A stretch of DNA of 64,000 bases from contig NZ_JAFCKH010000001.1 in the NCBI RefSeq assembly GCF_018130505.1, positions 806,001 to 870,000 on the forward strand. The letters run 5' to 3'. The DNA is from Bradyrhizobium tropiciagri. GTDB lineage: Bacteria > Pseudomonadota > Alphaproteobacteria > Rhizobiales > Xanthobacteraceae. Positions 17,823 to 26,913 of the stretch are shown piece after piece (the first letter of the stretch is position 1; every line of letters begins with the position of its first letter). The position numbers were made by a program, and so were the translations under genes. The notes under the pieces are model-generated. The model was not told the DNA's origin and did no database searches. It saw only the letters and a list, made by a program, of their open reading frames with translations.

Positions 17823-19181
17823 TCAGCCGCGCTGGCCGGCCATCACCACGACGCTGCCGGCATCGCGGGCCTGCCCGACGGTGCGGAACAGATCGGCGGG
17901 CAGCGTCTGCCATGGCGCAATTTCGATGATCCGGTTGTTGGCCTGCCGGGCTGCCGACTTTGCCGCGCGGATATCGTCCTGCCACGGGCATAGCGCGAGC
18001 TCGAGCCGGCCGAACCCGCCGCAATCTGCGGTAAATGCCGCGGTCACCGCCTCGATGCTGACGGCCATCTCGCGCGCGTCGCTGGCCGCGATGTCGCGCA
18101 TGATCACCGTGATGGCGTCGCTCGATGACGCCTGCGAGGTGATCACGATCATGGAATCGCGGCCGCCGCTGCGGCTGGCGCGCCGGGCGGCGCGCATCGC
18201 CACGGAAAATTCAAGGTCGGGCCCGAGATCGGCGCCGTCTGCCGGCACGTTGTGAACGATCGTCGTGTGCCGGGGCGTACCGAGATCGTCGGCCGGTGCA
18301 TGGTACGAGCGCGGCAGCCAGACCGTATCGAGCGGCATTTGCGACGACGTCAGGCTCCAGGCCTGGTCGAGCAGATAGCCTTCCCAGACTGCCGGATAGG
18401 CCGCCGCGATGTGATGCCAGTTGCACAGCAGCGCTTCGGCCGCCGCGGAGCGGCCGAGGTAGAGCGTGCGCGCCGACACCTCCCACCTGTTCCACTTGTG
18501 AAGCGCGACGTCGCAGGCAAGGTGCGGCGGCAGCAACGGCGGCTCGCCGAGCACGGCGTCGGCCTCGATGAAGAGCAGCGGCTCAGGATGCTGCTGCCAC
18601 ATCCGCTGGATGAAGGCGGCCTTCTCGGACGCGCGCATGCGCCCGCCATCCGCGGTATCGATCGGAGCGATCTCGCAGGCGATCTCGAACTCCGCCAGCC
18701 TGTCAAGCAGCGCGCGGGTGTGATCGTCGCCGCAGGCGCGGGGATAGCAGGACACGACGCGCAATGGCGCATCGGCGCGCGCCCCCTGCGCGGGAGCGAT
18801 CGCGCGCCAATTGATGCCGCCCCACCACATCTCGTGCGGGCCGTCGAGGCTCGGCCCGATCGTCCCGAAGTCGGTCAGCTTGGACTTGAGAAAGTCGAAC
18901 GCCGGATTCTCGCCGAACGGGATCACCACCGCGCACTCGTTGCGCAGCGACCGGCAGAACAATTCGGCGGCGGGACCGCTCGGGGGCTCGACGACGATGA
19001 CGACGCCGCTCTCCCGTGCCGGAATCGTGCTCCCTTGATGGATGATGACAGGCCCGAGCCGCTCGGCCAGCCACGCGAGCCGCCGGCGCTGGGGCGCGTT
19101 CATGCGGATGCCGTGCGCCGGCAGCAACCGGTCGAAATCGGTCTGCAGGCCGCTCGCCTGCGTGGTGTCAGCTGATGTCAT
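17823..19181 (-). CDS. Putative glycosyltransferase-like protein near flagellin genes
   Basis: A 452-residue cytoplasmic protein with no signal peptide. The middle part looks like a nucleotide-sugar transferase (GT-A) domain: a strand ending PLLFIEADAVLGEPP (about residues 206-220, with an acidic EAD in place of DxD), then CDVALHKWNRWEVS and a LLDQAWSLTSSQMPLDTVWLP segment like the DQ-x-x-L pattern of such enzymes. The C-terminal 150 residues are not recognised. It is 40 bases upstream of the formyltransferase gene and 66 bases downstream of the HAD gene, suggesting one operon. Confidence 0.5.
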   Translation of the reverse strand: MTSADTTQASGLQTDFDRLLPAHGIRMNAPQRRRLAWLAERLGPVIIHQGSTIPARESGVVIVVEPPSGPAAELFCRSLRNECAVVIPFGENPAFDFLKSKLTDFGTIGPSLDGPHEMWWGGINWRAIAPAQGARADAPLRVVSCYPRACGDDHTRALLDRLAEFEIACEIAPIDTADGGRMRASEKAAFIQRMWQQHPEPLLFIEADAVLGEPPLLPPHLACDVALHKWNRWEVSARTLYLGRSAAAEALLCNWHHIAAAYPAVWEGYLLDQAWSLTSSQMPLDTVWLPRSYHAPADDLGTPRHTTIVHNVPADGADLGPDLEFSVAMRAARRASRSGGRDSMIVITSQASSSDAITVIMRDIAASDAREMAVSIEAVTAAFTADCGGFGRLELALCPWQDDIRAAKSAARQANNRIIEIAPWQTLPADLFRTVGQARDAGSVVVMAGQRG

Positions 19182-19247
19182 GCCCGCGCTACCCCTCGTT
19201 AACTTCTACGTGCGGGGCGGCGAGATCAGGCGCGCAAAATCAGCCGA

Positions 19248-21740
19248 TCATTCCAGTACGCGGTTGGCGCTGCGCCAGCTCAAGGTGGCCGCGGGTGCCG
19301 CATCGGCATGGCCCCCGTCGATCGCCAGGATGCGGTCGTGGCTGAACGAGGTCAGCGCAACCGTGTAGATCGCGACCTCATCGTCGAAGTCGTCGACCGG
19401 GATCAGCAGCATGCCGTCGTCGCTGGAGGCGCGGAAGTGACGGCCGCTGCACTCGAGGCCTGCAAAGGTGAGTCGTCCCTCGGCCATCGGCTTCACGTCC
19501 GCGCTCTCGGCGGCCTTGGCCGTGCTCGCGCCGTACTGAACGGTGACGCCGTGCAGCAGACCCTCGCGGGCGAGCTTTGCCAGCGGCAGCGCGATCGTTG
19601 CGACCGCCATGCCCCGCGACAGCGGAACGCGCAGGCGGAGGTCGCCGAGCCCGGTATGCGTGACGTTGATGCTTTCCAGCGCGGCTTGGCCGTCGCGTCC
19701 GAACAGGCCGACCTGCAGCGTGCCGCACTGCGCTTCGCCGAACACGTTTGCCGGCAGGCGGTTGGCGCCGAACAGTGTGTAGAGGTAGGCATGCGACGGC
19801 GACAGCGCGGCAAAGCTGCCGCCCAGCCACATCGGCGGCGCCGGCACGGTGCAGGCAACGCCGAGACCGCGCGCGACGATGCAGTCGTTGATGAAGTTAG
19901 CGTCGACCATCGGCACCAGCGCCTGGGTGCCGAGATTGAGGTCGTGCTTGATGCCTCCGAGCAGCGCCAGCTCATCGTCGTCAGGCAGCAGCAGCATGCG
20001 TCCGAGCACAGTGGCGGCCCAGCGCGCGGCGACGGCCTCTTCGGCATGGGGCTGCAAACCGTAACGCGGGCCAAGCTCACGGGCGCGCGCCGCGTAGGTC
20101 AGCGCCCCCGATTGGACTTCGGTGGCGAGCGCAAGCTGTGCGGCCGGCCGCTGGTCGTGCTCACGCAAGACCTCGCTGCCGCGATAGTCCCGCACCGATC
20201 CTTGCGGAGGACAGCAGAGCTGTTCCAGCAATGTGGCGTTGCGGATCAGCATGCGATTGGCATACGGGGTCAGCACCCGATCGGAAATCAGGCCTTCCGC
20301 GGTGTCGTCGTCGGCGATGTCGTCGAAGGCATCGTCCAGCGACATCAGGTAGGCGCCGTGCAGGCGGATGCGAATGCCTTCGCAGTCGAAGATCCGCCGC
20401 AGCGATTTCTGCACATTCGCGGAATAGCCGACGTCGGCGAGGATCAGATCGGTGCAGCTGTCGAGATCCGGGATGTGCGCGCGGAGATAGGCAAGCAGGC
20501 GCGCGCGGACGCCGGCGGCGACGTCGGTGATCTCACGCGGGTCCATCAGATCGGGCAGGGCGTCGGCGAGTTCGCGGCCGCTTGCGATGCCGTCGGGATA
20601 TTGCGCAAAGAAGTCCATCACCGCAGGCGGCTGCACCTTCACGAGATCGACGAAGGTCGGCGCGTCGATCTCGACCACCCGGTTCAGCAGATCACAGAGA
20701 GGCTCGATCGTGGTGGCCGAGCCGATCAGGCTGACGCGGCGATTGACCTCGACATAGGCGCCGGCGCCGCGATCGGCGGCTTGCCAGATACGGTGCGGCA
20801 GAAAGCCGTCCCGGCCGAGAAAGGCAATTGCGACGCGCGCGCCCTCGCGCGCCAGAGCGGCGCGTCGCGCTTCGATGAACTCATCGAACGCCGCCATCAC
20901 CGGGCCCACAACGGTGAGGCCGAGATGGAAGGCGGGAGAATGCTCTGAGCTCTGCGCCGTCACGACGCGGCGCAGCGTGCGGGCGCCGTGATCGAGCCGC
21001 GACGGCTGCTCGGGCCACAGCAATTCGAACAGCGAGGTCTCGCGCTGCAGCTTCGATGCCAGCGCCGCGCTCGCCTGCGGATAGTAGCGCGGCCGAATGC
21101 CGTGACGGCGGGCGCCCTTGATGTCGGCGTGCTCGTTGTCGCCGATGTGGAACGAGCTTGCGGGATCGATGCCCTGCTCGGCGAGATAGGTCTCGAACAG
21201 CGCTTCGCTCTTGCTGCTGCGATGGTCGCACGACGCGTAGAGGAAATCCCAGGTCAGTCCGGGATTGCAGCTCTGCAGCAGCTGCGCGAGCTGATCCGAA
21301 TTCCAGTAGGTGTCGGAGATGAAGCCGACGCGGAAACCGCCGCGCTTCATGTCGGCATATTGCTGAAGCATTTCCGGATTGACCCGGCACAGCTCGAGCT
21401 CGGCTTCGAACTCCAGTCGCGCGAGATCGGCGAGCGCGTCGCGCGTCAGGCCGAACAGCCTGAACGGAAAGTACTTATAGATATCGGTGATGTGCACTTC
21501 AGTGCTGCCGCGACGCTGCTTCGCGGCCTTGTGTGCGCGCGATGCCGCGAGAATTCGATGCTGAACGAAACCGGCAGACATGTTGGGAAATTTTTCAGCA
21601 ATACCTGAAAGCTGAAAAACCCTTTCAAATACGCCATCCGGCGTCGTGCAGGCGCGCAACAGAAATGTATCGAAAACATCGAATGAGCATGCAGAAACAT
21701 TCCGCATTCGACGCGTCGCGTCGACGGTAGCGATCGTCAT
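19248..21740 (-). CDS. Large HAD-superfamily protein, possible glycan-linked function
   Basis: An 830-residue protein. The N-terminal third is a HAD phosphatase-like domain: motif I FDVFDTFLLR (about residues 20-29, Asp21 nucleophile; the +2 acid is replaced by Phe), motif II FISDTYW, Lys of motif III in SSKSEALFETY, and motif IV HIGDNEHADIKGA. The remaining 500 residues are unlike any family I can name, with short strand-rich stretches near the C-terminus. Proteins of this size with an N-terminal HAD domain occur in surface polysaccharide and glycan clusters. It begins the minus-strand operon divergent from the sigma factor and flagellin genes. Confidence 0.6.
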   Translation of the reverse strand: MTIATVDATRRMRNVSACSFDVFDTFLLRACTTPDGVFERVFQLSGIAEKFPNMSAGFVQHRILAASRAHKAAKQRRGSTEVHITDIYKYFPFRLFGLTRDALADLARLEFEAELELCRVNPEMLQQYADMKRGGFRVGFISDTYWNSDQLAQLLQSCNPGLTWDFLYASCDHRSSKSEALFETYLAEQGIDPASSFHIGDNEHADIKGARRHGIRPRYYPQASAALASKLQRETSLFELLWPEQPSRLDHGARTLRRVVTAQSSEHSPAFHLGLTVVGPVMAAFDEFIEARRAALAREGARVAIAFLGRDGFLPHRIWQAADRGAGAYVEVNRRVSLIGSATTIEPLCDLLNRVVEIDAPTFVDLVKVQPPAVMDFFAQYPDGIASGRELADALPDLMDPREITDVAAGVRARLLAYLRAHIPDLDSCTDLILADVGYSANVQKSLRRIFDCEGIRIRLHGAYLMSLDDAFDDIADDDTAEGLISDRVLTPYANRMLIRNATLLEQLCCPPQGSVRDYRGSEVLREHDQRPAAQLALATEVQSGALTYAARARELGPRYGLQPHAEEAVAARWAATVLGRMLLLPDDDELALLGGIKHDLNLGTQALVPMVDANFINDCIVARGLGVACTVPAPPMWLGGSFAALSPSHAYLYTLFGANRLPANVFGEAQCGTLQVGLFGRDGQAALESINVTHTGLGDLRLRVPLSRGMAVATIALPLAKLAREGLLHGVTVQYGASTAKAAESADVKPMAEGRLTFAGLECSGRHFRASSDDGMLLIPVDDFDDEVAIYTVALTSFSHDRILAIDGGHADAAPAATLSWRSANRVLE

Positions 21741-22251
21741 GCGCAGAAATCCCGCCAGTCCTCATGCGTTGAACGCGCGCGTGAGACAAATCAGGCGCGT
21801 CTTTTCAAAAAAGTTCGATGCGGGATTCGAAAACGCGTGCTTCGCGACTGACAGATTCAAAAAATCCGATAACGTCGAAATGGTGATTCGGAAAAAATTG
21901 CCCAGTCGCAATCGTCGAATGCAAGATCGCGACCACGACGGGAATGGATCACCGCATGCCGATGCGCATGCATCTGTTCGCGTCGCGTGAGTTGGTGTGA
22001 CAACAGCGTTTTTCGGCGCGACGATCTCTTCCGCGGAATCCCGGGGCGATGCTCAACGACTGCTTCCAACCATCGAGATGTTTTCCCCGCGCCGTCGCGG
22101 CGCGGCAGCTTTTGCCGGGCGGTCGGCAAAAACATCCGCTTAAGCAATTGAAAAATAACAAAAAATCTTCGCCTGGTTTGTCCGGCCTCGCCGTTCAACG
22201 CTCAGAAGCCGCATGGGATGTGTGCCTGCGGCGTTGGTTGGAGAGCGGCGG
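21741..22251. other. Long divergent intergenic region between HAD and sigma-factor genes
   Basis: About 510 bases, visibly richer in A and T than the flanks. No convincing gene is seen. It holds two strong palindromes: CCGCGCCG/CGGCGCGG at 22087-22105 with a 3-base loop, and TTTTGCCG/CGGCAAAA at 22110-22131 with a 6-base loop. It must carry the promoters for both directions. Confidence 0.5.
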
Positions 22252-22953
22252 ATGAGCTACGCGCTTGATATGAGGGCACCGGGCGAGATCGAGGCCAGCA
22301 AGGCCACGGTCGCGCCGGCCGAAGCTGCGGCTCCCTGGAGCGAAGTGCCGACCGTTGCCGATGCGGGCCCGCTCGACACCGTCGAGGTGCAGGACGAAGA
22401 CAAGGAATTGCTCGACCGTCTCGCCGCCGGCGACGAGGCGGCGTTTCGCGCGCTCGTCGAGCGTCACGTCGATCGCGCCTACGCCATCGCGCTGCGCATC
22501 GTCGGCAACGCCGCCGATGCCGAGGACGTGGTGCAGGACACCATGCTGAAGGTATGGACGCATCGCGGCCGCTGGCAGCATGGCCGCGCCAAGTTCTCGA
22601 CCTGGCTGTATCGCGTCGTCAGCAACCGCTGCATCGATCTGCGCCGCAAGCCGCGCACCGAGAGTGTCGATGTCGTGCCGGAGGTCGCCGACACCCAGCT
22701 CGACGCCAGCGCCGTGATCGAGCGCAACGAGATCGGAAATATGCTGGAAGTCGCGATGCAGAAGCTGCCCGAGCAGCAGCGTGTCGCGGTGATCCTCTCC
22801 TACCATGAGAACATGAGCAACGGCGAAATCGCCGAGGTGATGGACTCAACCGTCGCCGCGGTGGAGTCGCTGCTCAAGCGCGGGCGGCAACAATTGCGTG
22901 AGATGCTCAAGCGGCACGAGCGCGACCTGCGCGGCGCGTTTACCGACTGCTAA
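22252..22953 (+). CDS. ECF-family RNA polymerase sigma factor
   Basis: A 233-residue extracytoplasmic-function sigma factor. Region 2 is seen in AAFRALVERHVDRAYAIALR through DAEDVVQDTMLKVW, followed by AKFSTWLYRVVSNRCIDLRR. Region 4 is LPEQQRVAVILSYHENMSN with the helix-turn-helix EIAEVMDSTVAAVESLLKR. The first 45 residues are a low-complexity Ala/Glu-rich extension. The ATG at 22252 has GGAGAGCGGCGG upstream; an ATG at 22213 is possible. No anti-sigma gene follows directly. The protein at 26316 resembles one, with fliC-fliD-fliS between. Confidence 0.85.
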   Translation: MSYALDMRAPGEIEASKATVAPAEAAAPWSEVPTVADAGPLDTVEVQDEDKELLDRLAAGDEAAFRALVERHVDRAYAIALRIVGNAADAEDVVQDTMLKVWTHRGRWQHGRAKFSTWLYRVVSNRCIDLRRKPRTESVDVVPEVADTQLDASAVIERNEIGNMLEVAMQKLPEQQRVAVILSYHENMSNGEIAEVMDSTVAAVESLLKRGRQQLREMLKRHERDLRGAFTDC

Positions 22954-23094
22954 CCATAAATTCCTGCGTCTGAAAGATTTCGCGCCTGATCACCGGCGGC
23001 CGTCCCGTTTGATCGGGCGGACGGGGGCTGGATCCGCGTCACCTCTCTTCTACCACGATGCGGCATGCCATGCCCATCAGCACAGGAGCTAATC

Positions 23095-23919
23095 ATGCCG
23101 GCAATTTCCACCAACACCGCCGCGAACTCCGCGGTCCGTTACCTCAACATCAACTCGCAGCAGGAAACCAGCGCGCTGTCGAAGCTGTCGAGCGGCTCGC
23201 GCATCACCTCGGCCTCCGACGACGCCGCCGGTCTTGCGATCTCGACCCGCATCTCCTCCGACATCACGACGCTGCAGCAGGCCGCGACCAACGCCGCGCA
23301 GGCGACCTCGATCCTGCAGACCGCCGACGGCGGCGCGTCGAACATCTCCGACATCCTGGCGCGCATGAAGTCGCTGGCCTCGGAATCCGCCTCGGGCACC
23401 GTGAGCGACTCCAGCCGCGGCTACATCAACTCGGAATTCACGCAGCTCAAGGGCGAAATCGACTCGATCGCCAGCGGCACCCGCTACAGCAGCCAGAGCC
23501 TGCTGGATGGCTCCAGCGTGTTCGCCTCGGGCGTCTCGGTGCTGGTCGGCTCGACCTCCGCCGACACCATCACCATCACGCTGACCAGCCTGACCGCATC
23601 CTCGCTCGGCGTGACCTCGCTCGACGTCTCCAGCCTGTCGGATGCCACCAGCGCGATGTCGGCGCTCGACACCGCGATCGACACGGTGTCGTCGGCCCGC
23701 GCCGAGATCGGCGCCCAGGAATCCCGCTTCAACTTCAGCGCCGACTCGATCTCGACCCAGACCCAGAACCTGCAGTCGGCCAACTCGGCGATCAAGGACG
23801 TCGATATCGCCGCCGAGCAGGCGACGCTGTCCTCGGCCGAGGTGAAGACCCAGGCCGCGGTGTCGGCGGAAACCGCGGCCAACCAGATGCCGCAGTACCT
23901 GCTGAAGCTGCTCGGCTAA
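23095..23919 (+). CDS. fliC: Flagellin
   Basis: A 274-residue flagellar filament subunit. The conserved N-terminal D0/D1 region is seen in NTAANSAVRYLNINSQQ and LSSGSRITSASDDAAGLAIS, and the C-terminal region ends with NQMPQYLLKLLG. The central variable part is short and very rich in Ser and Thr (about residues 135-200), which offers many sites for O-glycosylation. The ATG at 23095 follows an AGGAG site. FliD and FliS genes follow on the same strand. Confidence 0.95.
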   Translation: MPAISTNTAANSAVRYLNINSQQETSALSKLSSGSRITSASDDAAGLAISTRISSDITTLQQAATNAAQATSILQTADGGASNISDILARMKSLASESASGTVSDSSRGYINSEFTQLKGEIDSIASGTRYSSQSLLDGSSVFASGVSVLVGSTSADTITITLTSLTASSLGVTSLDVSSLSDATSAMSALDTAIDTVSSARAEIGAQESRFNFSADSISTQTQNLQSANSAIKDVDIAAEQATLSSAEVKTQAAVSAETAANQMPQYLLKLLG

Positions 23920-23931
23920 GTGAGGAAATAG

Positions 23932-23958
23932 ATCGGGCCGGCCGCGCGCCGGCCCGAT
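23932..23958 (+). terminator. Strong hairpin after fliC
   Basis: ATCGGGCCGGC (23932-23942) pairs perfectly with GCCGGCCCGAT (23948-23958), an 11-bp stem with a CGCGC loop starting 12 bases after the fliC stop. It can serve as a partial terminator or RNA stabiliser, allowing flagellin to be made in excess over FliD. Confidence 0.7.
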
Positions 23959-23982
23959 TCCCATTGCAGCGGACGTGTCGAC

Positions 23983-25686
23983 ATGACGGTAAGCAGCGCG
24001 ACCTCAGGCACATCAGGCACCACGAGCTCGTCGCCGGGCTCCGCCAGCACGGTGACGACGACAGGCACCACCAACTCAACCAGCATCGACTGGGATGCGC
24101 TGATCGAGGCCGAGGTCAACGCCAAGCTGGCGCAGGCGACCTCGATCACCACGACGATCACCGCCAACCAGGCCAAGATCTCGGCCTATCAGACATTACA
24201 GACCGAGCTTTCGACGCTGGCGAGCGGACTGACCTCGCTCAGCTCATCGATCATCAATTCGCTCGCCACCAACGCGTTTGCGACGCGATCGGCGACGATC
24301 TCATCGACCGGCGACGTCAGCGCGTCCTCGGCGCTCAACATGAGCGTCAACAGCGGCTCGGCGACCGGCGACCATACGCTGCAGATCACCCAGCTCGCGG
24401 CCGCGCAGAAGGTGATCGGCACCGCGCAGTCGAGCGCCACGGCCGAGCTCGGCTATTCCGGGACCTTCTCGCTGGGCCTTGCCGGCGGCAGCAACGCCGA
24501 CATCACGATCAGCAGCGGCATGTCGATGCAGGACGTCGTCGATGCTATCAACGCGCAGACCTCGACCACCAATGTGCAGGCGTCGATCGTCCAGGTCTCG
24601 AGCGGATCGTACGAAATGGTGCTGACCGGGACGCAGGATGCGGCCGACATCACTTATTCGTCGACCTCGGGCGACGACATCCTGAGCAAGCTCGGCGTCA
24701 CCGGCACGTCGGGTGCATTCACCGACGTGCTGCAGAAGTCGCAAGCCGCGGAGTTCACCCTCGACGGCATCGCGCTGACCCGCAACACCAACGACATCTC
24801 CGACGTGCTGACCGGCGTCACGTTCGATCTGCTGCAGCCGACGCCGGCCGGCACGACGCTGAACGTCAGCATCGACACCGACACCACCCAGATCGCCACC
24901 GCGCTGCAGACCTTCGTCACCAACTACAACGCCTTCCGCGACCAGGTGATCGCGCAGTCGGCGCAGAACTCCGACGGCAGCGCGTCGTCGAGCGCGGTGC
25001 TGTTCGGCGACAGCACGATGCGCGATATCATGACCCAGCTGCAGCAGGTGCTCAGCGGCTCGGTCGGCAACATGACGATGGCCGATCTCGGCCTGTCCTT
25101 CAACGAGAACAACGAGCTGCAGCTCGACACCGGAACGCTGTCGACCGTGCTGACGCAGAATCTTGCCGGCGTCACCAAGCTGCTGTCGGCGCAGACGACG
25201 ACGTCGTCGAGCCAGCTCAGCGTCATCAACACCGGCACGTCGCCGCAATCGTTTACCCTCGACGTCACGGTCGATTCCACGGGCACGCTGACCGGCGCCT
25301 CGATCAACGGTGACAGTTCCGGCTTTTCGGTGGTCGGCAACACGCTGATCGGCAATGCCGGCACGATCTATGCCGGCATGGCCTTCAGCTACACGGGCAC
25401 GACCTCGCAATCGATCACCGTGACGTCGACGTCGGGCCTCGCCAGCCAGCTCTACCAGATCGCCAACACCAGCGCCGGAACCAGCGGTCAGCTGCAGACG
25501 CTGATCGGCAATCTGCAGTCGCGCGACACCGATCTGCAGGGGCAGGTCAACGACGTCCAGAGCAATGCCGCGACCTTCAAGGCGCAGCTGCAGGTTCAAT
25601 ACGCCAACTACCAGGCAGCCATCGAAAGCGCCAACAACACGCTGGGCTACCTGAAAGCCCTCCTGGACGCATCATCGGGTAACTAA
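23983..25686 (+). CDS. fliD: Flagellar filament cap protein
   Basis: A 567-residue FliD (hook-associated protein 2). The N-terminal part has the family layout (STSIDWDALIEAEVNAKLAQ, then ITANQAKISAYQTLQTELSTLAS). The centre contains the FliD_C stretch around AAEFTLDGIALTRNTNDISDVLTGVTFDLL, and the C-terminus is a coiled coil ending ESANNTLGYLKALLDA. The protein caps the growing filament and guides flagellin folding. It is rich in Ser and Thr. The stop overlaps the fliS ATG region by one base. Confidence 0.93.
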   Translation: MTVSSATSGTSGTTSSSPGSASTVTTTGTTNSTSIDWDALIEAEVNAKLAQATSITTTITANQAKISAYQTLQTELSTLASGLTSLSSSIINSLATNAFATRSATISSTGDVSASSALNMSVNSGSATGDHTLQITQLAAAQKVIGTAQSSATAELGYSGTFSLGLAGGSNADITISSGMSMQDVVDAINAQTSTTNVQASIVQVSSGSYEMVLTGTQDAADITYSSTSGDDILSKLGVTGTSGAFTDVLQKSQAAEFTLDGIALTRNTNDISDVLTGVTFDLLQPTPAGTTLNVSIDTDTTQIATALQTFVTNYNAFRDQVIAQSAQNSDGSASSSAVLFGDSTMRDIMTQLQQVLSGSVGNMTMADLGLSFNENNELQLDTGTLSTVLTQNLAGVTKLLSAQTTTSSSQLSVINTGTSPQSFTLDVTVDSTGTLTGASINGDSSGFSVVGNTLIGNAGTIYAGMAFSYTGTTSQSITVTSTSGLASQLYQIANTSAGTSGQLQTLIGNLQSRDTDLQGQVNDVQSNAATFKAQLQVQYANYQAAIESANNTLGYLKALLDASSGN

Positions 25687-26117
25687 TGACACAGAACGCG
25701 ACGGCCTATCTCGCCAACAATGCCTATCGATCCGCCGCCGTGGCGGTACCGCCGCTGAAGGCGGTGGTGATGCTATGCGACGGCGCGATCACGCTGCTGC
25801 AGAAGGCGCAGGAGGCCCACGAGGCCAAGCGCTTCGAGGAAGGCCATGGCTACCTGACGCGGGCGACCGCGATCCTGCGCGGGCTCAGCCACAACCTCGA
25901 TTTTGCGCGCGGCGGTGCGATGGCCGACCGGCTGTACCGGACCTACAACGCGCTGATCATGGCGTGCCTGCGCTCCTATGGTCGGCCGCATGCGAAGGAG
26001 AGCTTTCGGCGCATCATCGCCAGCCTGACGGAACTGCGCGACGCCTGGAAGTTCGTCGAAGCGACCGCCGGCAAGGCCGCGAAGGCCAGGGTGGCCGAAT
26101 CAGTCGCGGCCCGCTGA
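25686..26117 (+). CDS. fliS: Flagellin export chaperone
   Basis: A 143-residue FliS: an all-helical cytoplasmic chaperone that binds the flagellin C-terminus. Family features are the N-terminal AYLANNAYRSAAVAVPPLKAVVMLCDGAI (with the tyrosine region), then HGYLTRATAILRGLSHNLDF. It overlaps fliD by one base and so is translated from the same message. Confidence 0.9.
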   Translation: MTQNATAYLANNAYRSAAVAVPPLKAVVMLCDGAITLLQKAQEAHEAKRFEEGHGYLTRATAILRGLSHNLDFARGGAMADRLYRTYNALIMACLRSYGRPHAKESFRRIIASLTELRDAWKFVEATAGKAAKARVAESVAAR

Positions 26118-26240
26118 GTCGCGTGCGGGCTGCGAATCGGCCGGCAACGATGGCCGGCTGAAGACGGGCAGGGCATCGCGCCACCGTCTTGTGGGCAAAT
26201 GACGGTCCGGCGGGGCGTCTTGCCGGACCTGAGGCCGTAG

Positions 26241-26262
26241 CGGCGGAAATTGATTTCCGCCG
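26241..26262. terminator. Strong hairpin between fliS and the anti-sigma-like gene
   Basis: CGGCGGAAA (26241-26249) pairs perfectly with TTTCCGCCG (26254-26262) around TTGA. It lies 124 bases after fliS and 54 bases before the next chosen start. It may end the fliC-fliD-fliS message; an operator role for the palindrome cannot be excluded. Confidence 0.5.
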
Positions 26263-26315
26263 TCCCGCGAATGCTTTATGACAGCCTTGGCGACGAGGCT
26301 GGATCTGCACGCGCG

Positions 26316-26702
26316 ATGGACGTTGCGACATTCGAGGATCTGATCGACCGGCTGGGGGAGGACCTGTCCCGCTGGCCCGATGATCAGCGTCTGGCGGCGA
26401 TGCAGCTGCTCGCATCCTCGGCCGAGGCGCGGGCGCTTTATGAAGAGGCCAGTGCGCTGCGCAAGGCGCTCGCAGCGCCGCCGGTGCGCGCGCCCGCCGG
26501 CCTTGTCGACCGCATCGTCACCGCGGCTGCGAAACTGCCGAGCGAACCGGCCGCGTCCGCGGACAAGCCGGACGATGCAGAGCGCCCTGATGAGCCGGCG
26601 CAGCCGGGCAAGGCCCTGCCGGTGCTGCTGCTCGCGTTCTGCCTGTGGTCCGCGCTGGCGCCGGCATTGACGCTGGACCTGCCCCTCAGCCTGCCGCTCT
26701 AG
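26316..26702 (+). CDS. Small membrane-anchored protein, possible anti-sigma factor
   Basis: A 128-residue protein with a hydrophilic N-terminal region and one C-terminal membrane helix (LPVLLLAFCLWSALAPA, about residues 99-115). The opening TFEDLIDRLGEDLSRWPDDQ and ASSAEARALYEEASALRKAL recall small proteins that are encoded beside ECF sigma factors in Bradyrhizobium and Rhodopseudomonas and are thought to hold the sigma factor at the membrane. In-frame starts at 26250 (TTG) and 26271 (ATG) are alternatives. The only ECF gene nearby is at 22252, separated by fliC-fliD-fliS. Function is inferred. Confidence 0.5.
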   Translation: MDVATFEDLIDRLGEDLSRWPDDQRLAAMQLLASSAEARALYEEASALRKALAAPPVRAPAGLVDRIVTAAAKLPSEPAASADKPDDAERPDEPAQPGKALPVLLLAFCLWSALAPALTLDLPLSLPL

Positions 26703-26913
26703 CCACCGGCACGTCTCCACCTTTTGCTTCTCGCGCGGGCGACGTCTGCGCACGCCACGGCGCGGCAAATTCTGCCGACTGATCAAGTGATTCCGCGCGC
26801 ATGAATCCGCGCCTGAATTCGGCGCGTCATCCGTTTCATCTGCGAACGACCTTCACGACCACGAATGTTCAACGCGTTCCGCTGCGCACAGGCGCGGCGA
26901 AGAGAGCCTTGTC

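Noticed and set aside
19308-20948. 546-codon open frame opposite the HAD-family gene
   Set aside because: Arg/Val/Asp-rich shadow; HAD motifs I to IV are on the minus strand.
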